Assembly: GCF_031085155.1 (NCBI RefSeq)
Contig: NZ_JAVHUL010000005.1
Coordinates: 50,775-114,774, forward strand
Source of the DNA: Mesonia profundi
GTDB lineage: Bacteria; Bacteroidota; Bacteroidia; Flavobacteriales; Flavobacteriaceae
Length of the DNA: 64,000 nucleotides
Direction: 5' to 3'
The first letter of the stretch is position 1; the number at the start of each line of letters is the position of its first letter. The translations under genes and the position numbers were made by a program. The notes below the pieces were generated by a model, which had not been told where the DNA came from, made no database searches, and was given only the letters and a program-made list of their open reading frames with translations. Positions 9,055 to 19,271 of this stretch are shown here, in pieces.

Positions 9055-9554
9055 AGCTTTTCTTGTATTATGCTTTTATTCAGCACCTACCACATTCTAG
9101 GTTGCTGGGTTTCTCTAATACCATTAGAGTAGGTTACGTTTCTAAAGTTTTAAAAATCATGCCCTATGATAAACAAAGCAAGTTAGAACCTAAGGTGTAT
9201 CTGTCTAATGCTAAGGGAACTAAAATAGGATATAATTGCAGAATTAACGAAAACGTTTTTATACAACAAGCAATAATAGAGGATGAAGTGCTTATTGCGC
9301 CGCATGTAGCCATTCTTAGCACTTCGCATACTCATGACCGTATAGATATAAGTATCGTAAATCAAGGAGATACCAAACCCAATCCACCAATAATCAAAAA
9401 AGGAGCTTGGTTGGGACGTAATGTGGTGGTTTTACCTGGAGTAACAGTTGGAGAAGGAGCCATTGTTGCAGCCGGAGCTATTGTTAATAAAGATGTGGCT
9501 GCTTTTACGATTGTAGGAGGTGTACCTGCAAAATTTATTAAAAATAGAACTTAG
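9039..9554 (+). CDS. Left-handed beta-helix (hexapeptide repeat) acyltransferase
   Basis: Predicted acetyl-CoA-dependent O-acetyltransferase of the maltose/galactoside acetyltransferase type, 171 residues. The C-terminal hexapeptide repeats include [14 protein letters not shown] and the family signature [32 protein letters not shown] in pieces across residues 120-155, ending [20 protein letters not shown] near residue 108 supplies the catalytic His. It starts inside the end of the GT4 gene. It probably adds acetyl groups to the polysaccharide; the next gene is an esterase of the kind that removes them. Confidence 0.88.
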   Translation: MFHKLKLFLYYAFIQHLPHSRLLGFSNTIRVGYVSKVLKIMPYDKQSKLEPKVYLSNAKGTKIGYNCRINENVFIQQAIIEDEVLIAPHVAILSTSHTHDRIDISIVNQGDTKPNPPIIKKGAWLGRNVVVLPGVTVGEGAIVAAGAIVNKDVAAFTIVGGVPAKFIKNRT

Positions 9555-9637
9555 TAAGAAAGGAGTTGACTTCCTAAAATGGCTTTAACTTTTATGCTAT
9601 TTTTTGAAGTAAAATAACTTTTATAAGAAAGTAAATT

Positions 9638-10498
9638 ATGAATAGACACATAAAGTATTTAGGATGTCTGTTAATAGTGCTATTGTCTTCTTGCCATAAG
9701 AATACTGAGGATACTGTAATACAAGAAGACCAAAAGGTATTTCTTGTTGCGGGACAAAGTAATGCGATGGGGGTTGGAGATAGAGAAAAATCTATAAAGC
9801 AAGAAAATATAGAAGTAGTAGAATATAATTCACAGTATGATGTTATTCAATTATTAAATGATCCCATAGGACAAAATCATCTAGGATTCCAACAAGCACA
9901 AACGGGTAGTTTTTTAGCAGCATTAGGTTATGAATATAATAAGCTTACAAAGAATAAGGTTATAGTGGTTCAAGCGGCAAAAGGGGGGGCATCTTTAACA
10001 AAAGAAGCCGAAATAGAAAACTGGGGCAATTGGAGCTCGTCAGGAAGTTTATTTCAAAATAGCTTAACCAAAATTAAAATGATGCAAGCTTGTTTTTTAC
10101 AGGGAGAAATTCCAAAAGCATCGATAGATGCAATCTTTTGGAGCCAAGGAGAGAATGAGGGTCAGGCAATTGCAAATCAAATTATTGAAAAACAAGACTA
10201 TAAAAATGCTCTAATTCAATTAGTGGAAAAGTACCTTAGTCATTTAGGAGAAGTTCCATTTATAATTATAGAAACCGGTAGATTTCAAGGAGATTCTATA
10301 AAGGATCAAGGATATAAAGCGGTAAGAGAAGCTCAAAGAGAAGTAGCTGCAGAAATGGAGAATGTGCATATAGGCTACGATGAAACCGAGTTATTTATAG
10401 AACGGCACTGGCTAAAAGATGTGGTACACTATAATCAAGAAGCCTTAAATGATATTGGTGAAAAATTAGCTTATTTTTACGTTTCTTTAGAAGAATAA
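9638..10498 (+). CDS. Sialate O-acetylesterase-like SGNH hydrolase, lipoprotein
   Basis: Predicted envelope esterase of 286 residues. A lipoprotein signal peptide ends LLSSC at Cys19, so the mature protein is membrane-anchored. The block I motif AGQSNAMG (nucleophile Ser41) and the WSQGENEG motif near residue 168 are those of the sialate O-acetylesterase/DUF303 group. VVHYNQEALNDIG near residue 261 supplies the probable catalytic His. With the acetyltransferase just upstream, a role in trimming acetyl groups from the exported polysaccharide is plausible. The true substrate is not shown by the sequence. Confidence 0.82.
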   Translation: MNRHIKYLGCLLIVLLSSCHKNTEDTVIQEDQKVFLVAGQSNAMGVGDREKSIKQENIEVVEYNSQYDVIQLLNDPIGQNHLGFQQAQTGSFLAALGYEYNKLTKNKVIVVQAAKGGASLTKEAEIENWGNWSSSGSLFQNSLTKIKMMQACFLQGEIPKASIDAIFWSQGENEGQAIANQIIEKQDYKNALIQLVEKYLSHLGEVPFIIIETGRFQGDSIKDQGYKAVREAQREVAAEMENVHIGYDETELFIERHWLKDVVHYNQEALNDIGEKLAYFYVSLEE

Positions 10499-10504
10499 TC
10501 AGTA

Positions 10505-11776
10505 ATGATTCAAAATAAATTCAACATATTAAAAGGCTTAACGATGGTTTGTATCCTTATCGCGACCTTCTTTTTACCTTTAAAAACATCATTAAGTAAT
10601 ATAGGTCTTATCGGTTTGGTAGTAACCACGCTCTTGTCTTTTGGCTTAAACGGATTTAGAAAGAACGGCAAACTAGGTTTCTTTCTTTTATTTTCTCCCA
10701 TGGTCTTCTTTTTACCTTTGCTTTGGGGATGGATGTATTCCCCCTTAAAAGCAGATGCTTTTCATGAATTAAGCAAATATGTATTTTTAGGCTTAACGCC
10801 ACTATTTCTTTTCCGTAAAGACATTGAGGCGGGGACCTTTAGAAAATATGCGTCTTACGGTCTTTTAGCAGGATCTTTTTTAAGCGGATTAATCTTGTTA
10901 GTTGTCAATTTCTATAATTTTAGCCAAACATCCTATCCGCCGCATTGGCTCCTTAATCATACGTTTACCAGTTTTAATTTCTTAGAACCCCTAAGTGGTA
11001 TGCACCCCATTTATATGGGCATGTATTTTGCTTTGGCATTAAGTATTTTATTTTTCACCCCAATAAAACTGCCTAAGATTTTAAAAGTATTTGCTTTTAT
11101 TATTTTTAGTTTAAGCATTGTTTTTCTAGCCTCTAGAATTATTTATGGAGTTTTGGTATTGCTCGTTTTATTATATCTTATTCATAACCTTTCCTTTAAA
11201 ACTTTTGCCGTGTTGCTTACTGGCGTTTTGGTCCTAGGTGTTTTGGGTTTTAGCACGCTGCAAAAGACCTATTTGTATCAAAAAACGGTTAACGGTACCT
11301 TATGGGAGTTGCAAGAAAATGTGGGCACTTATAATACCAACCAAAGTATGAGAGTAGACTCACGTTGGTCTCGTTGGCAAGTGGCCGTAGATCTCATTAA
11401 AGAAAAGCCCATTTTGGGCTATGGTGGAGGAACAGAAAATGAAGTGCTATTAGAAGAATACCAGCGGCGTGATATGAAAAGCTCTGTAGAGAATGAGTAC
11501 AATGCTCACAATCAATTCTTGGGATTTTGGCTCCGTTTTGGTGTCGTGGGATCGCTACTTATGCTCGTTTATTTCTTTAGAAACGCGATTACTGCTTTTA
11601 GGTACCAGAACTTATTATTTTTAAGCTTTTTAACCATTTTATTTTGGTCTCTTATGGTAGAGAATGTCCTAGATCGTAATATGGGAATTAATTTTGTCGC
11701 GCTATTCGGAACCCTTTTCTATGCCGAATTTTTAGCAAAAGAAAGTAAAGATCTAGCCGATGAAACGACTTCTTAA
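10505..11776 (+). CDS. O-antigen ligase/polymerase family membrane protein (Wzy_C type)
   Basis: Polytopic inner-membrane protein of 423 residues with about 11-12 transmembrane segments. The large loop after residue 255 contains RWSRWQVAVDLIKEKPILGYGGG and ENEYNAHNQFLGFWLRFG, the hallmark of the O-antigen ligase (Wzy_C) domain, including the conserved His in NAHNQFL. It should join or polymerise undecaprenyl-linked glycans on the periplasmic face. It lies 7 bp after the esterase gene and overlaps the next gene by 17 bp. Whether it acts as ligase or polymerase cannot be decided from sequence. Confidence 0.85.
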   Translation: MIQNKFNILKGLTMVCILIATFFLPLKTSLSNIGLIGLVVTTLLSFGLNGFRKNGKLGFFLLFSPMVFFLPLLWGWMYSPLKADAFHELSKYVFLGLTPLFLFRKDIEAGTFRKYASYGLLAGSFLSGLILLVVNFYNFSQTSYPPHWLLNHTFTSFNFLEPLSGMHPIYMGMYFALALSILFFTPIKLPKILKVFAFIIFSLSIVFLASRIIYGVLVLLVLLYLIHNLSFKTFAVLLTGVLVLGVLGFSTLQKTYLYQKTVNGTLWELQENVGTYNTNQSMRVDSRWSRWQVAVDLIKEKPILGYGGGTENEVLLEEYQRRDMKSSVENEYNAHNQFLGFWLRFGVVGSLLMLVYFFRNAITAFRYQNLLFLSFLTILFWSLMVENVLDRNMGINFVALFGTLFYAEFLAKESKDLADETTS

Positions 11777-12935
11777 GCTTTCTAAAGCTAGCTTGTTTTT
11801 TTATTTTCTACTGATTTTTATTTCAGTAGAAGCCTTCAATAAAATCTACTATTTTTATGTAAATGGTGATTTTATCGTTCAAAAAGCGGTAAAATTACTC
11901 GCTTTGGGCCTTATGTTAGGAATATTTCTTATTAAAAATCCGCGTAAGCTCCTTCTGCCAGTCCTACTTATTGCATGCTTTGTCTTAGGACAGTTTTTTT
12001 TGCCAGATGCGTTCGTATTCTCTTCTGTGATTGGATTTAGTCGGTATTTTTTCTTTTTGATAATGATCATGTTCTTTGCTGATTTTCAACAATTAAATCT
12101 AAGGAACCTTAATCCTATATTTAAATTCTGGGAACTCTTTTTATGGGTTAATAACCTAGTTATTCTTTTAGCGGTCATTTTCAATCTATCACTTTTCAAG
12201 GCTTATTTAGGCGGCCGATGGGGATATAATGGCCTGCTTATGGTATCATCAAATAGCACTTATTTTTATTTAGTGGCTTTTCTTTATTTTTTAATACGCT
12301 TTCCTAAAACTTATTTTAAAAGGGTTTTGTTTTGGCTTACACTAATCGCCGCACTTTGTACGGGAACCAAATCTATTTATTTAGGAATATTGTTATTTAG
12401 TCTCGTGGCTTTGCTTAGTCTTCAAGTGCCTAAAAAAATAAAATGGTCTCTAACCCTTGGTGTTATTTTCTTGGGGATTGCCAGTATGTTTCTTTTATTC
12501 TCTTCGGAATTGTTTACGGGTATCATTCAAGAAGATGGTTGGCTAAGTGCGGTTTTATCTTACCGGAATGAGCTTTTAATGAAAGATACGCTACCTTATA
12601 TTCAGGAAAACTGGAGAACTCTTCATTATTTTATAGGAGGTTTATCACAGCCTTTAGCTAGACCGCAGCTAGAGTTAATCGATTTATTTTTGTACTTCGG
12701 AGCCTTTGGGATGCTACTCTACCTCTATCTATTTTTTAAAAACTACTTCAATTTCAGCCTAAAGGCTCGAGAAATCGCTTTCTATGTGGTGCTTTTAACG
12801 GTACCACTTATAACAGGAAATTTTTTTTATAATGCCTCGGTTCCCATCTATTTAATACTTTTAAAATTAGTAATAAAAGAACGTGAGCTCACTTCTCACA
12901 CTATACGAAGTAATCAAAAATTAAAACCAGTCTAA
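11760..12935 (+). CDS. Polysaccharide polymerase-like polytopic membrane protein
   Basis: 391 residues with about 10-11 hydrophobic segments and a loop of about 60 residues near 255-315 (ELFTGIIQEDGWLSAVLSYR; ENWRTLHYFIGGL). Topology and location fit a Wzy/EpsG-like polymerase, but no clear signature is seen, so the assignment is mostly from context. It overlaps the preceding ligase-like gene by 17 bp, so the two are translationally coupled. This is the third polymerase/ligase-type protein in the cluster. Confidence 0.65.
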   Translation: MKRLLKLSKASLFFYFLLIFISVEAFNKIYYFYVNGDFIVQKAVKLLALGLMLGIFLIKNPRKLLLPVLLIACFVLGQFFLPDAFVFSSVIGFSRYFFFLIMIMFFADFQQLNLRNLNPIFKFWELFLWVNNLVILLAVIFNLSLFKAYLGGRWGYNGLLMVSSNSTYFYLVAFLYFLIRFPKTYFKRVLFWLTLIAALCTGTKSIYLGILLFSLVALLSLQVPKKIKWSLTLGVIFLGIASMFLLFSSELFTGIIQEDGWLSAVLSYRNELLMKDTLPYIQENWRTLHYFIGGLSQPLARPQLELIDLFLYFGAFGMLLYLYLFFKNYFNFSLKAREIAFYVVLLTVPLITGNFFYNASVPIYLILLKLVIKERELTSHTIRSNQKLKPV

Positions 12936-12980
12936 ATCATTTAAAAAAGGATAAAACAGTACTTTTACCGCTTTAAATTT

Positions 12981-13733
12981 ATGTCCATGCCACGCATACA
13001 TCTGCTTAATACGTTTGTAGATAACCTCAGCATGCAAGAAACCTTGCAGCAAATCGAGGAAAGTATTGTGTACCATAAACCTATACATCATACCGTAGTA
13101 AATGCCGGTAAGATTGTCGCCATGCAAACCGATGAGGTCTTGCGCAAGAGCGTAAATGAAGCTGATTTGATTAACGCCGACGGCCAAGCGGTGATTTGGG
13201 CTTCTAAGCTTTTAAAAAAGCCCTTAAAAGAACGCGTTGCCGGAATAGATTTATTTGTTAACTTAGTAGAACTTGCTCATCAAAAACAGTTTAGTATTTA
13301 CTTATTGGGAGCTAAACAGGAGGTAGTAGAAGCTGTCGTAACGAAATTTGAAAAACAATGCGATTCCAAAATTATAGCAGGATTTAGAAATGGATATTTT
13401 TCTACTTCCGAAGAAAAACAAATCGTAGATCACATCGTTCACTCTAAAGCAGATATGTTGTTTGTAGCCATGAGCTCTCCAAAAAAAGAGATATTTTTGC
13501 ACAAGCATCGAGAAGCACTAAGTTCAATTCCCTTTATTATGGGGGTGGGAGGTAGTTTTGACGTAATTTCAGGAAAGACGAAAAGAGCTCCGCTTTGGAT
13601 GCAAAAAAGCGGACTGGAATGGTTTTACCGATTTTTGCAAGAACCCAAACGCATGTGGAAAAGGTACCTCGTAGGAAACTCAAAGTTTCTATATTTGGTA
13701 TTTAAAGAGAGATTTCATTCTAAAGACAAGTAA
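12981..13733 (+). CDS. WecG/TagA/CpsF family glycosyltransferase (GT26)
   Basis: Predicted membrane-associated transferase of 250 residues that adds the second sugar to a polyprenyl-diphosphate-linked first sugar, as TagA and WecG do. Family motifs are [23 protein letters not shown] (Asp near 63), ERVAGIDLF, and the C-terminal [21 protein letters not shown] and [20 protein letters not shown]. Length is normal. It lies directly before ugd (4 bp). It would act just after the initiating transferase encoded at 16167. Confidence 0.92.
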   Translation: MSMPRIHLLNTFVDNLSMQETLQQIEESIVYHKPIHHTVVNAGKIVAMQTDEVLRKSVNEADLINADGQAVIWASKLLKKPLKERVAGIDLFVNLVELAHQKQFSIYLLGAKQEVVEAVVTKFEKQCDSKIIAGFRNGYFSTSEEKQIVDHIVHSKADMLFVAMSSPKKEIFLHKHREALSSIPFIMGVGGSFDVISGKTKRAPLWMQKSGLEWFYRFLQEPKRMWKRYLVGNSKFLYLVFKERFHSKDK

Positions 13734-13737
13734 GATC

Positions 13738-15153
13738 ATGAAAATCAAAAATATTTGTTGCATAGGCGCAGGCTATGTTGGAGGTCCAACTATGGCTGTG
13801 ATTGCACAAAAATGTCCTCAAGTTAAAGTCACCGTAGTAGATATTAATGAGCATAGGATAAATGCCTGGAACAATAAAGACTTGTCTAAACTTCCGGTGT
13901 ATGAACCCGGCTTAGACAAAGTGGTGGAAGAAGCTAGAGGCAGAAATTTATTTTTTTCTACGCAAGTAGACCAAGCCATAGATGAAGCTGATATGATTTT
14001 TATCTCGGTGAATACGCCTACCAAAACCTACGGGAAAGGCAAAGGCATGGCCGCAGATTTAAAATATATAGAACTTTGTGCGCGTCAAATTGCACGTGTA
14101 GCGACCACCGATAAAATTGTGGTCGAAAAATCAACACTTCCAGTAAGAACAGCTTCAGCTATTAAAAGTATTTTAGACAATACAAGTAATGACAACAAGG
14201 TGAAATTCCAAATTTTATCTAATCCAGAATTTTTAGCAGAAGGGACCGCAGTAACCGATTTATTAAACCCAGATCGAGTGTTGATTGGAGGAGATAACAC
14301 TACTTCAGAAGGAAAAGAAGCCATAGCGGCTTTGGTAAATATCTATGCCGACTGGGTGCCCAAACAACGTATTTTAACCACCAATGTATGGTCTTCAGAA
14401 CTTTCTAAACTTACGGCAAATGCTTTTTTAGCTCAACGTGTTTCCTCAATCAATTCTTTGTCTGAACTTTGTGAGAAAACAGAAGCAGATGTGAATGAAG
14501 TGGCCAAAGCTATTGGAATGGATTCACGTATTGGATCCAAATTTTTAAAAGCTTCCGTTGGTTTTGGAGGTTCATGCTTTCAAAAAGATATTTTAAACTT
14601 GGTTTACATTGCTAAAACATACGGTTTAGAAGAGGTAGCCGATTATTGGGAGCAAGTGATTATTATGAATGATCATCAAAAAAGACGCTTTGCTCATAAC
14701 ATTATTAGTACCTTGTTTAATACGGTTTCGGGTAAAAAGATTGCTTTCTTGGGGTGGGCATTCAAAAAAGATACCAATGATACTCGAGAGTCTGCCGCTA
14801 TTTATGTCGCCGATGAATTACTGAGCGAACAATCACAAATTTCGGTGTACGATCCTAAGGTAAATGCCGAACAAATGTATACCGATTTAGATTACCTGAA
14901 TACGCGTTCTGCTGAAGAAACCCGTAACGGACTCCTAGTGAACCAAGATCCTTATGAAGCTTGTAAAGATGCTCACGCCATTGCCATTTTAACCGAATGG
15001 GATGAGTTTAAAACTTATGATTGGCAAAAAATATACGATCAGATGCAAAAACCAGCCTTTCTATTTGATGGAAGAGGAATTTTAGATATTCCACCGTTGG
15101 AAGAAATAGGCTTTGTATGCTACAAAATAGGAAGTAGTAATAAAAATTTATAA
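13738..15153 (+). CDS. ugd: UDP-glucose 6-dehydrogenase
   Basis: Oxidises UDP-glucose to UDP-glucuronate using two NAD+. The Rossmann motif [18 protein letters not shown] (residues 8-25) resembles the animal/plant-type enzyme more than the short bacterial Ugd, and the length of 471 fits that branch. [19 protein letters not shown] and the catalytic Cys in [13 protein letters not shown] (near residue 279) are present. [17 protein letters not shown] lies in the C-terminal NDP-sugar domain. The next gene uses its product, making a two-gene route to UDP-xylose. Confidence 0.95.
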   Translation: MKIKNICCIGAGYVGGPTMAVIAQKCPQVKVTVVDINEHRINAWNNKDLSKLPVYEPGLDKVVEEARGRNLFFSTQVDQAIDEADMIFISVNTPTKTYGKGKGMAADLKYIELCARQIARVATTDKIVVEKSTLPVRTASAIKSILDNTSNDNKVKFQILSNPEFLAEGTAVTDLLNPDRVLIGGDNTTSEGKEAIAALVNIYADWVPKQRILTTNVWSSELSKLTANAFLAQRVSSINSLSELCEKTEADVNEVAKAIGMDSRIGSKFLKASVGFGGSCFQKDILNLVYIAKTYGLEEVADYWEQVIIMNDHQKRRFAHNIISTLFNTVSGKKIAFLGWAFKKDTNDTRESAAIYVADELLSEQSQISVYDPKVNAEQMYTDLDYLNTRSAEETRNGLLVNQDPYEACKDAHAIAILTEWDEFKTYDWQKIYDQMQKPAFLFDGRGILDIPPLEEIGFVCYKIGSSNKNL

Positions 15154-15172
15154 TGCTTTAGCTGAAGATAAA

Positions 15173-16165
15173 ATGAATAGAAAAAGAGTTTTAATTACGG
15201 GAGCTGCCGGATTTTTAGGATCTCATCTTTGCGATAAATTTATTGCCGAAGACTACCATGTTTTGGCGATGGATAACTTGATTACAGGAGATTTAAAAAA
15301 TATAGAGCATCTTTTTCAGTTAGAACAATTTGAATTCTATCACCACGATGTGACTAAGTTTGTACACGTAGCTGGAGATTTAGATTACATTCTTCATTTT
15401 GCGAGTCCCGCCAGTCCCATAGATTACCTTAAAATCCCTATTCAGACGCTAAAAGTAGGAAGCTTGGGAACGCATAATTTACTCGGCTTGGCTAAAGAAA
15501 AAAATGCTAGAATACTAATTGCCAGTACTTCCGAAGTGTATGGAGATCCTTTGGTTCATCCGCAAACCGAAGAGTATTACGGCAATGTAAATACCATTGG
15601 TCCGCGTGGGGTTTATGATGAAGCCAAGCGTTTTCAGGAATCCATAACGATGGCGTATCACCGCTTTCACGGTTTGGAAACCCGTATCGTAAGAATATTT
15701 AATACGTATGGTCCAAGAATGCGACTTAATGACGGGAGGGTGATACCAGCGTTTATAGGTCAGGCGTTGCGCGGGGAAGACTTAACTATATTTGGTGATG
15801 GTTCACAAACCCGTTCATTTTGTTTTGTAAGCGATCAAATAGAAGGAATTTACAAATTATTGCTTAGTGATTATGTAGAACCAGTGAATATAGGCAACCC
15901 TTACGAAATTACCATCAAAGATTTTGCCGAAGAGATTATAAAATTAACGGGTACCAGTCAAAAAGTGATTTATCAAGATTTACCCAAAGATGATCCTATG
16001 CAACGCCAGCCCGATATTTCTCGAGCTAAAGAAGTTTTAGGTTGGGAGCCTCTGGTAAACAGGCAGGAAGGGATGAAAATTACCTATAACTATTTTAAAA
16101 GTCTATCGCCAAAAGAGCTCACTAAAAAGGCGCATAAGGATTTTAGTAAACACATAAGAAAATAG
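15173..16165 (+). CDS. UDP-glucuronate decarboxylase (UDP-xylose synthase)
   Basis: Extended short-chain dehydrogenase of 330 residues that decarboxylates UDP-glucuronate to UDP-xylose. It has the N-terminal [14 protein letters not shown] motif, [34 protein letters not shown], and [14 protein letters not shown] with the catalytic Tyr/Lys near residues 149 and 153. The last is diagnostic for the UXS group against other epimerases. RRSFCFVSD appears here as TRSFCFVSD. It directly follows ugd, which supplies the substrate. A xylose residue in the polysaccharide is therefore likely. Confidence 0.93.
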   Translation: MNRKRVLITGAAGFLGSHLCDKFIAEDYHVLAMDNLITGDLKNIEHLFQLEQFEFYHHDVTKFVHVAGDLDYILHFASPASPIDYLKIPIQTLKVGSLGTHNLLGLAKEKNARILIASTSEVYGDPLVHPQTEEYYGNVNTIGPRGVYDEAKRFQESITMAYHRFHGLETRIVRIFNTYGPRMRLNDGRVIPAFIGQALRGEDLTIFGDGSQTRSFCFVSDQIEGIYKLLLSDYVEPVNIGNPYEITIKDFAEEIIKLTGTSQKVIYQDLPKDDPMQRQPDISRAKEVLGWEPLVNRQEGMKITYNYFKSLSPKELTKKAHKDFSKHIRK

Positions 16166-16166
16166 T

Positions 16167-17519
16167 ATGCAGATTAAGCAAGGGAGATATTCTGCTTATT
16201 TACGTCCACTGGTTTATCTTATAGATATCGCAGTGATTTTACTATTTGCCTTGCAATTCAAGTTACCACTTGCAGACTATTTTAATTTCACCATTTTTGT
16301 TACCATAGGCTGGTTGGTGATGTCTATTAAAACCGACTTTTATGAAGTTTACCGCTTTACAAAAGTGACTAAGATTATCTCTCTTAACTTTTTACAAGCC
16401 GTTATTTTTGGATTGTTTATTTTTTCATTCTTTGGGTTTTTCGGAGAATTAAGTCGGCCTAGAAAAGAGATTTTCTTTTACGTAGGAAAAGTGTTTGCTA
16501 GCATTTTAATCATCAAGCTCTTCATTTTTTATTTACTGAAACGTTACCGTAAATATTTAGGAGGGAACTATAGAACGACCATAATTTTAGGAGATAATCA
16601 GCGTACTAGAACCTTAAGAGATTTCTTTAAATCTAATACAGAGTATGGATACCAGTACAAAAGACTAGTCGATTTTTCATCGGAAGATTTTGATCTAGAA
16701 GAAGTGTTTGATTGGATTTTGGATAATGAAATCAACGAGATTTATTGTTCGGTAGCCGAATTGAATAATGAGCAACTCAATCAGGTGATTGAGTTTGCCG
16801 ACAATAATTTAAGACCGCTCAAGTTTCTTCCAGATAATAAAGACATTTATACCCGCCAATTAAAAATGGAGTATTATGGATACCTTCCTATTCTTTCTTT
16901 ACGGAATATTCCTATTGACGATTCGTTAAACAAGTTTATTAAAAGAGCATTTGATATTATAATGTCTATTTTGGTGATTGTATGCATACTTTCTTGGCTT
17001 ACTCCCATTTTAGCCATCTTTATCCGAATGGAATCAAAGGGGCCTATTTTTTTCAGGCAAAAAAGAAACGGATTGGATTATAAAGAATTCTATTGTTATA
17101 AATTCCGCTCTATGCGAGAAAATCCTCAAGCAGATTTACACCAGGTAAAAAGAGGAGATAAGCGAATTACTAGAGTGGGGAAATTCATTAGAAAAACCAG
17201 TATAGACGAAATGCCACAGTTTTACAATGTGCTTTTAGGAGACATGTCTGTGGTAGGGCCAAGACCCCATATGGTAAGTCACACACATATGTATGCCGAA
17301 CGAATCGATAAATTTATGGTAAGGCACTTTATAAAACCAGGAATTACGGGACTTGCGCAAACTAGTGGTTTTCGCGGAGAAGTAGAAACCGAAGCAGATA
17401 TCATTAACCGCGTGCGATATGATATTTTCTACTTAGAAAACTGGTCTTTGCTATTAGACTTAAAGATTGTTTTCCAAACCGTTTACGACGCGATAAAAGG
17501 AGATGACAAAGCTTATTAA
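16167..17519 (+). CDS. Undecaprenyl-phosphate sugar phosphotransferase (WcaJ/WbaP-like initiating transferase)
   Basis: Initiates repeat-unit synthesis by moving a sugar-1-phosphate to undecaprenyl phosphate. 450 residues: four or five N-terminal transmembrane segments (to about 130), a CoA-binding-like domain (about 135-245), another membrane helix at about 265-290, and the C-terminal catalytic bacterial transferase domain. The latter shows KRAFDIIMS, GPIFFRQKRNG, YKFRSMRENP, KTSIDEMPQFYNVLLGDMSVVGPRPHM and KPGITGLAQTSGFRGE in order. It starts one base after the UXS stop and ends the cluster. Synteny with purD, which follows, is common in flavobacteria. Confidence 0.94.
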   Translation: MQIKQGRYSAYLRPLVYLIDIAVILLFALQFKLPLADYFNFTIFVTIGWLVMSIKTDFYEVYRFTKVTKIISLNFLQAVIFGLFIFSFFGFFGELSRPRKEIFFYVGKVFASILIIKLFIFYLLKRYRKYLGGNYRTTIILGDNQRTRTLRDFFKSNTEYGYQYKRLVDFSSEDFDLEEVFDWILDNEINEIYCSVAELNNEQLNQVIEFADNNLRPLKFLPDNKDIYTRQLKMEYYGYLPILSLRNIPIDDSLNKFIKRAFDIIMSILVIVCILSWLTPILAIFIRMESKGPIFFRQKRNGLDYKEFYCYKFRSMRENPQADLHQVKRGDKRITRVGKFIRKTSIDEMPQFYNVLLGDMSVVGPRPHMVSHTHMYAERIDKFMVRHFIKPGITGLAQTSGFRGEVETEADIINRVRYDIFYLENWSLLLDLKIVFQTVYDAIKGDDKAY

Positions 17520-17592
17520 GTTTTACCAATTTTATCTCAAAATGAGCTATATAGTTGAACATATCTTGCCAATTTGCGCAAAAAATACCTGC

Positions 17593-17646
17593 CTATGCCG
17601 GCCCGTCCGAACGTATCATCCGGGTGGACAGGCAGGCTCGGCATAG
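17593..17646. repeat. GC-rich imperfect hairpin in the 404-bp gap before purD
   Basis: Outer arms CTATGCCG and CGGCATAG pair perfectly; inner segments GCCCGTCC and GGGTGGAC pair with a mismatch. The block is far more GC-rich than its surroundings and resembles the element at 32262. The rest of the gap (17520-17923) holds only AT-rich sequence and the purD promoter. No gene is seen there. Confidence 0.5.
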
Positions 17647-17891
17647 CTAAGGCTATGACTGCGTTTTTTCCCTTGAACTTGAAAAAATATGTTTTCAAAT
17701 CCAATGGCTAATTTTGAGGTATAATTCTAATTGCTGAGAGTTTATGTGATTTTTGGCTTGCCATTTTAAAATTTCCAAAATAAGTTCTGCTAAAGATAAG
17801 AGAATCCACAGGGAACAAAACTCTCATTTTATATTCCAGAATATAAAGTCTATTTTTCAACAAAACATTAGGGCGTCAATTTGCAAACAAT

Positions 17892-17899
17892 TATTTTTG
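17892..17899 (+). promoter_or_regulatory. TATTTTTG -7 promoter element for purD
   Basis: Matches TAnnTTTG 25 bp before the ATG at 17924. This supports the ATG start and rules out the longer in-frame extension that would begin at a TTG at 17753. Confidence 0.5.
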
Positions 17900-17923
17900 A
17901 AGTCACAAACAAAACCATATACA

Positions 17924-19201
17924 ATGAACATTCTTATTCTAGGTTCTGGCGGGAGAGAACATACTTTTGCCTACCAAATGACTAAAAGCACGCATTGCAG
18001 TCAGTTATACGTAGCTCCAGGAAATGCTGGAACCGCAAAAATAGCCACTAATATTGCTCTAAATGTGAACGATTTTGAAGCGATAAAAGCGACGGTCATA
18101 GAAAAAGAGATTCAGATGGTGGTGGTAGGACCAGAAGATCCTTTGGTGAACGGAATTTATGATTTCTTTACGGAAGATGAAGCCTTAAAAGACGTGATGT
18201 TAATAGGTCCGTCTAAACGCGGCGCTTTACTAGAAGGAAGCAAAGAAAGAGCCAAAGAATTTATGGCGATGCACAACGTTCCTACCGCAGCTTACGAGAG
18301 TTTCACCAAAGAAAGTTTAGCAGCAGGAAAGAAATTTCTAGAAACTTTAAAAGCACCTTACGTACTTAAAGCCGATGGTTTGGCTGGAGGAAAAGGAGTT
18401 TTGATCTTGGAGGAGTTAGACGAAGCTAAAGCGGAATTGGAACAAATGCTAAGCGGAAAATTTGGAAATGCGAGTCATACGGTCGTGATTGAAGAATTTT
18501 TAGACGGAATAGAACTGAGTGTTTTTGTCTTAACCGACGGGAAAGACTATAAAATTTTACCTACTGCAAAAGACTACAAACGCATTGGCGAAGGAGATAC
18601 CGGTTTAAACACGGGCGGAATGGGAGCGATTTCTCCTGTACCTTTTGCCGATGAAGCATTGATGCGAAAAATTGAAGAACGCATTGTTAAACCAACGGTA
18701 AACGGACTTCTAAAAGAAGAGATAGATTACAAAGGCTTTATTTTTATAGGCTTAATTAAGGTAGGAGATGATCCTTACGTGATAGAATACAATGTGCGAA
18801 TGGGCGATCCAGAAACCGAAGTGGTTTTACCCCGAGTAAAAACAGATTTGGTAGAATTATTACAAAAAGTAGGGCAACAAGAATTGGCATCAGCGAGTTT
18901 AGAGATAGATGAAAGAGCTGCGACTACGGTCATGTGTGTTTCGGGAGGTTATCCAGAAGCTTATGAAAAAGGAAAAGAAATTACAGGATTGGAAAATATA
19001 GAAGACGCTATCGTTTTTCATGCAGGAACGAAAGAAGAAAACGGAAAGGTAGTAACGAATGGAGGTCGGGTAATGGCGGTGACTTCATTTGGAAAAGATT
19101 ACCAAGAAGCGCTAAAAAAATCTTATCAAAACGTAGAAAAGCTACATTTTGATAAGATGTATTATAGAAAAGATTTAGGAAAAGACCTAATATTAAGTTA
19201 A
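17924..19201 (+). CDS. purD: Phosphoribosylamine-glycine ligase
   Basis: Second step of purine synthesis: joins 5-phosphoribosylamine and glycine with ATP to give GAR. From the ATG at 17924 the protein has 425 residues, the normal PurD length. It starts MNILILGSGGREHTFAYQM, the family N-terminus; a longer frame from 17753 adds 57 low-complexity residues and is rejected. The ATP-grasp fold shows APGNAGT, VVGPEDPLVNGI, KADGLAGGKGV (near 145), EEFLDGIELSVF and NVRMGDPETEVVLPR (near 290). It stands alone after the polysaccharide cluster with its own promoter. Confidence 0.97.
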   Translation: MNILILGSGGREHTFAYQMTKSTHCSQLYVAPGNAGTAKIATNIALNVNDFEAIKATVIEKEIQMVVVGPEDPLVNGIYDFFTEDEALKDVMLIGPSKRGALLEGSKERAKEFMAMHNVPTAAYESFTKESLAAGKKFLETLKAPYVLKADGLAGGKGVLILEELDEAKAELEQMLSGKFGNASHTVVIEEFLDGIELSVFVLTDGKDYKILPTAKDYKRIGEGDTGLNTGGMGAISPVPFADEALMRKIEERIVKPTVNGLLKEEIDYKGFIFIGLIKVGDDPYVIEYNVRMGDPETEVVLPRVKTDLVELLQKVGQQELASASLEIDERAATTVMCVSGGYPEAYEKGKEITGLENIEDAIVFHAGTKEENGKVVTNGGRVMAVTSFGKDYQEALKKSYQNVEKLHFDKMYYRKDLGKDLILS

Positions 19202-19271
19202 ATATGTAATGTCGTATTAAGAATAAAAGAGACGATTTAATTGCGACATTATCTGTTTACCTTGGTATAAG

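Noticed and set aside
17753..17923. N-terminal extension of PurD
   Set aside because: The extra 57 residues have no PurD similarity, a promoter element lies inside, and the ATG at 17924 gives the standard PurD start.
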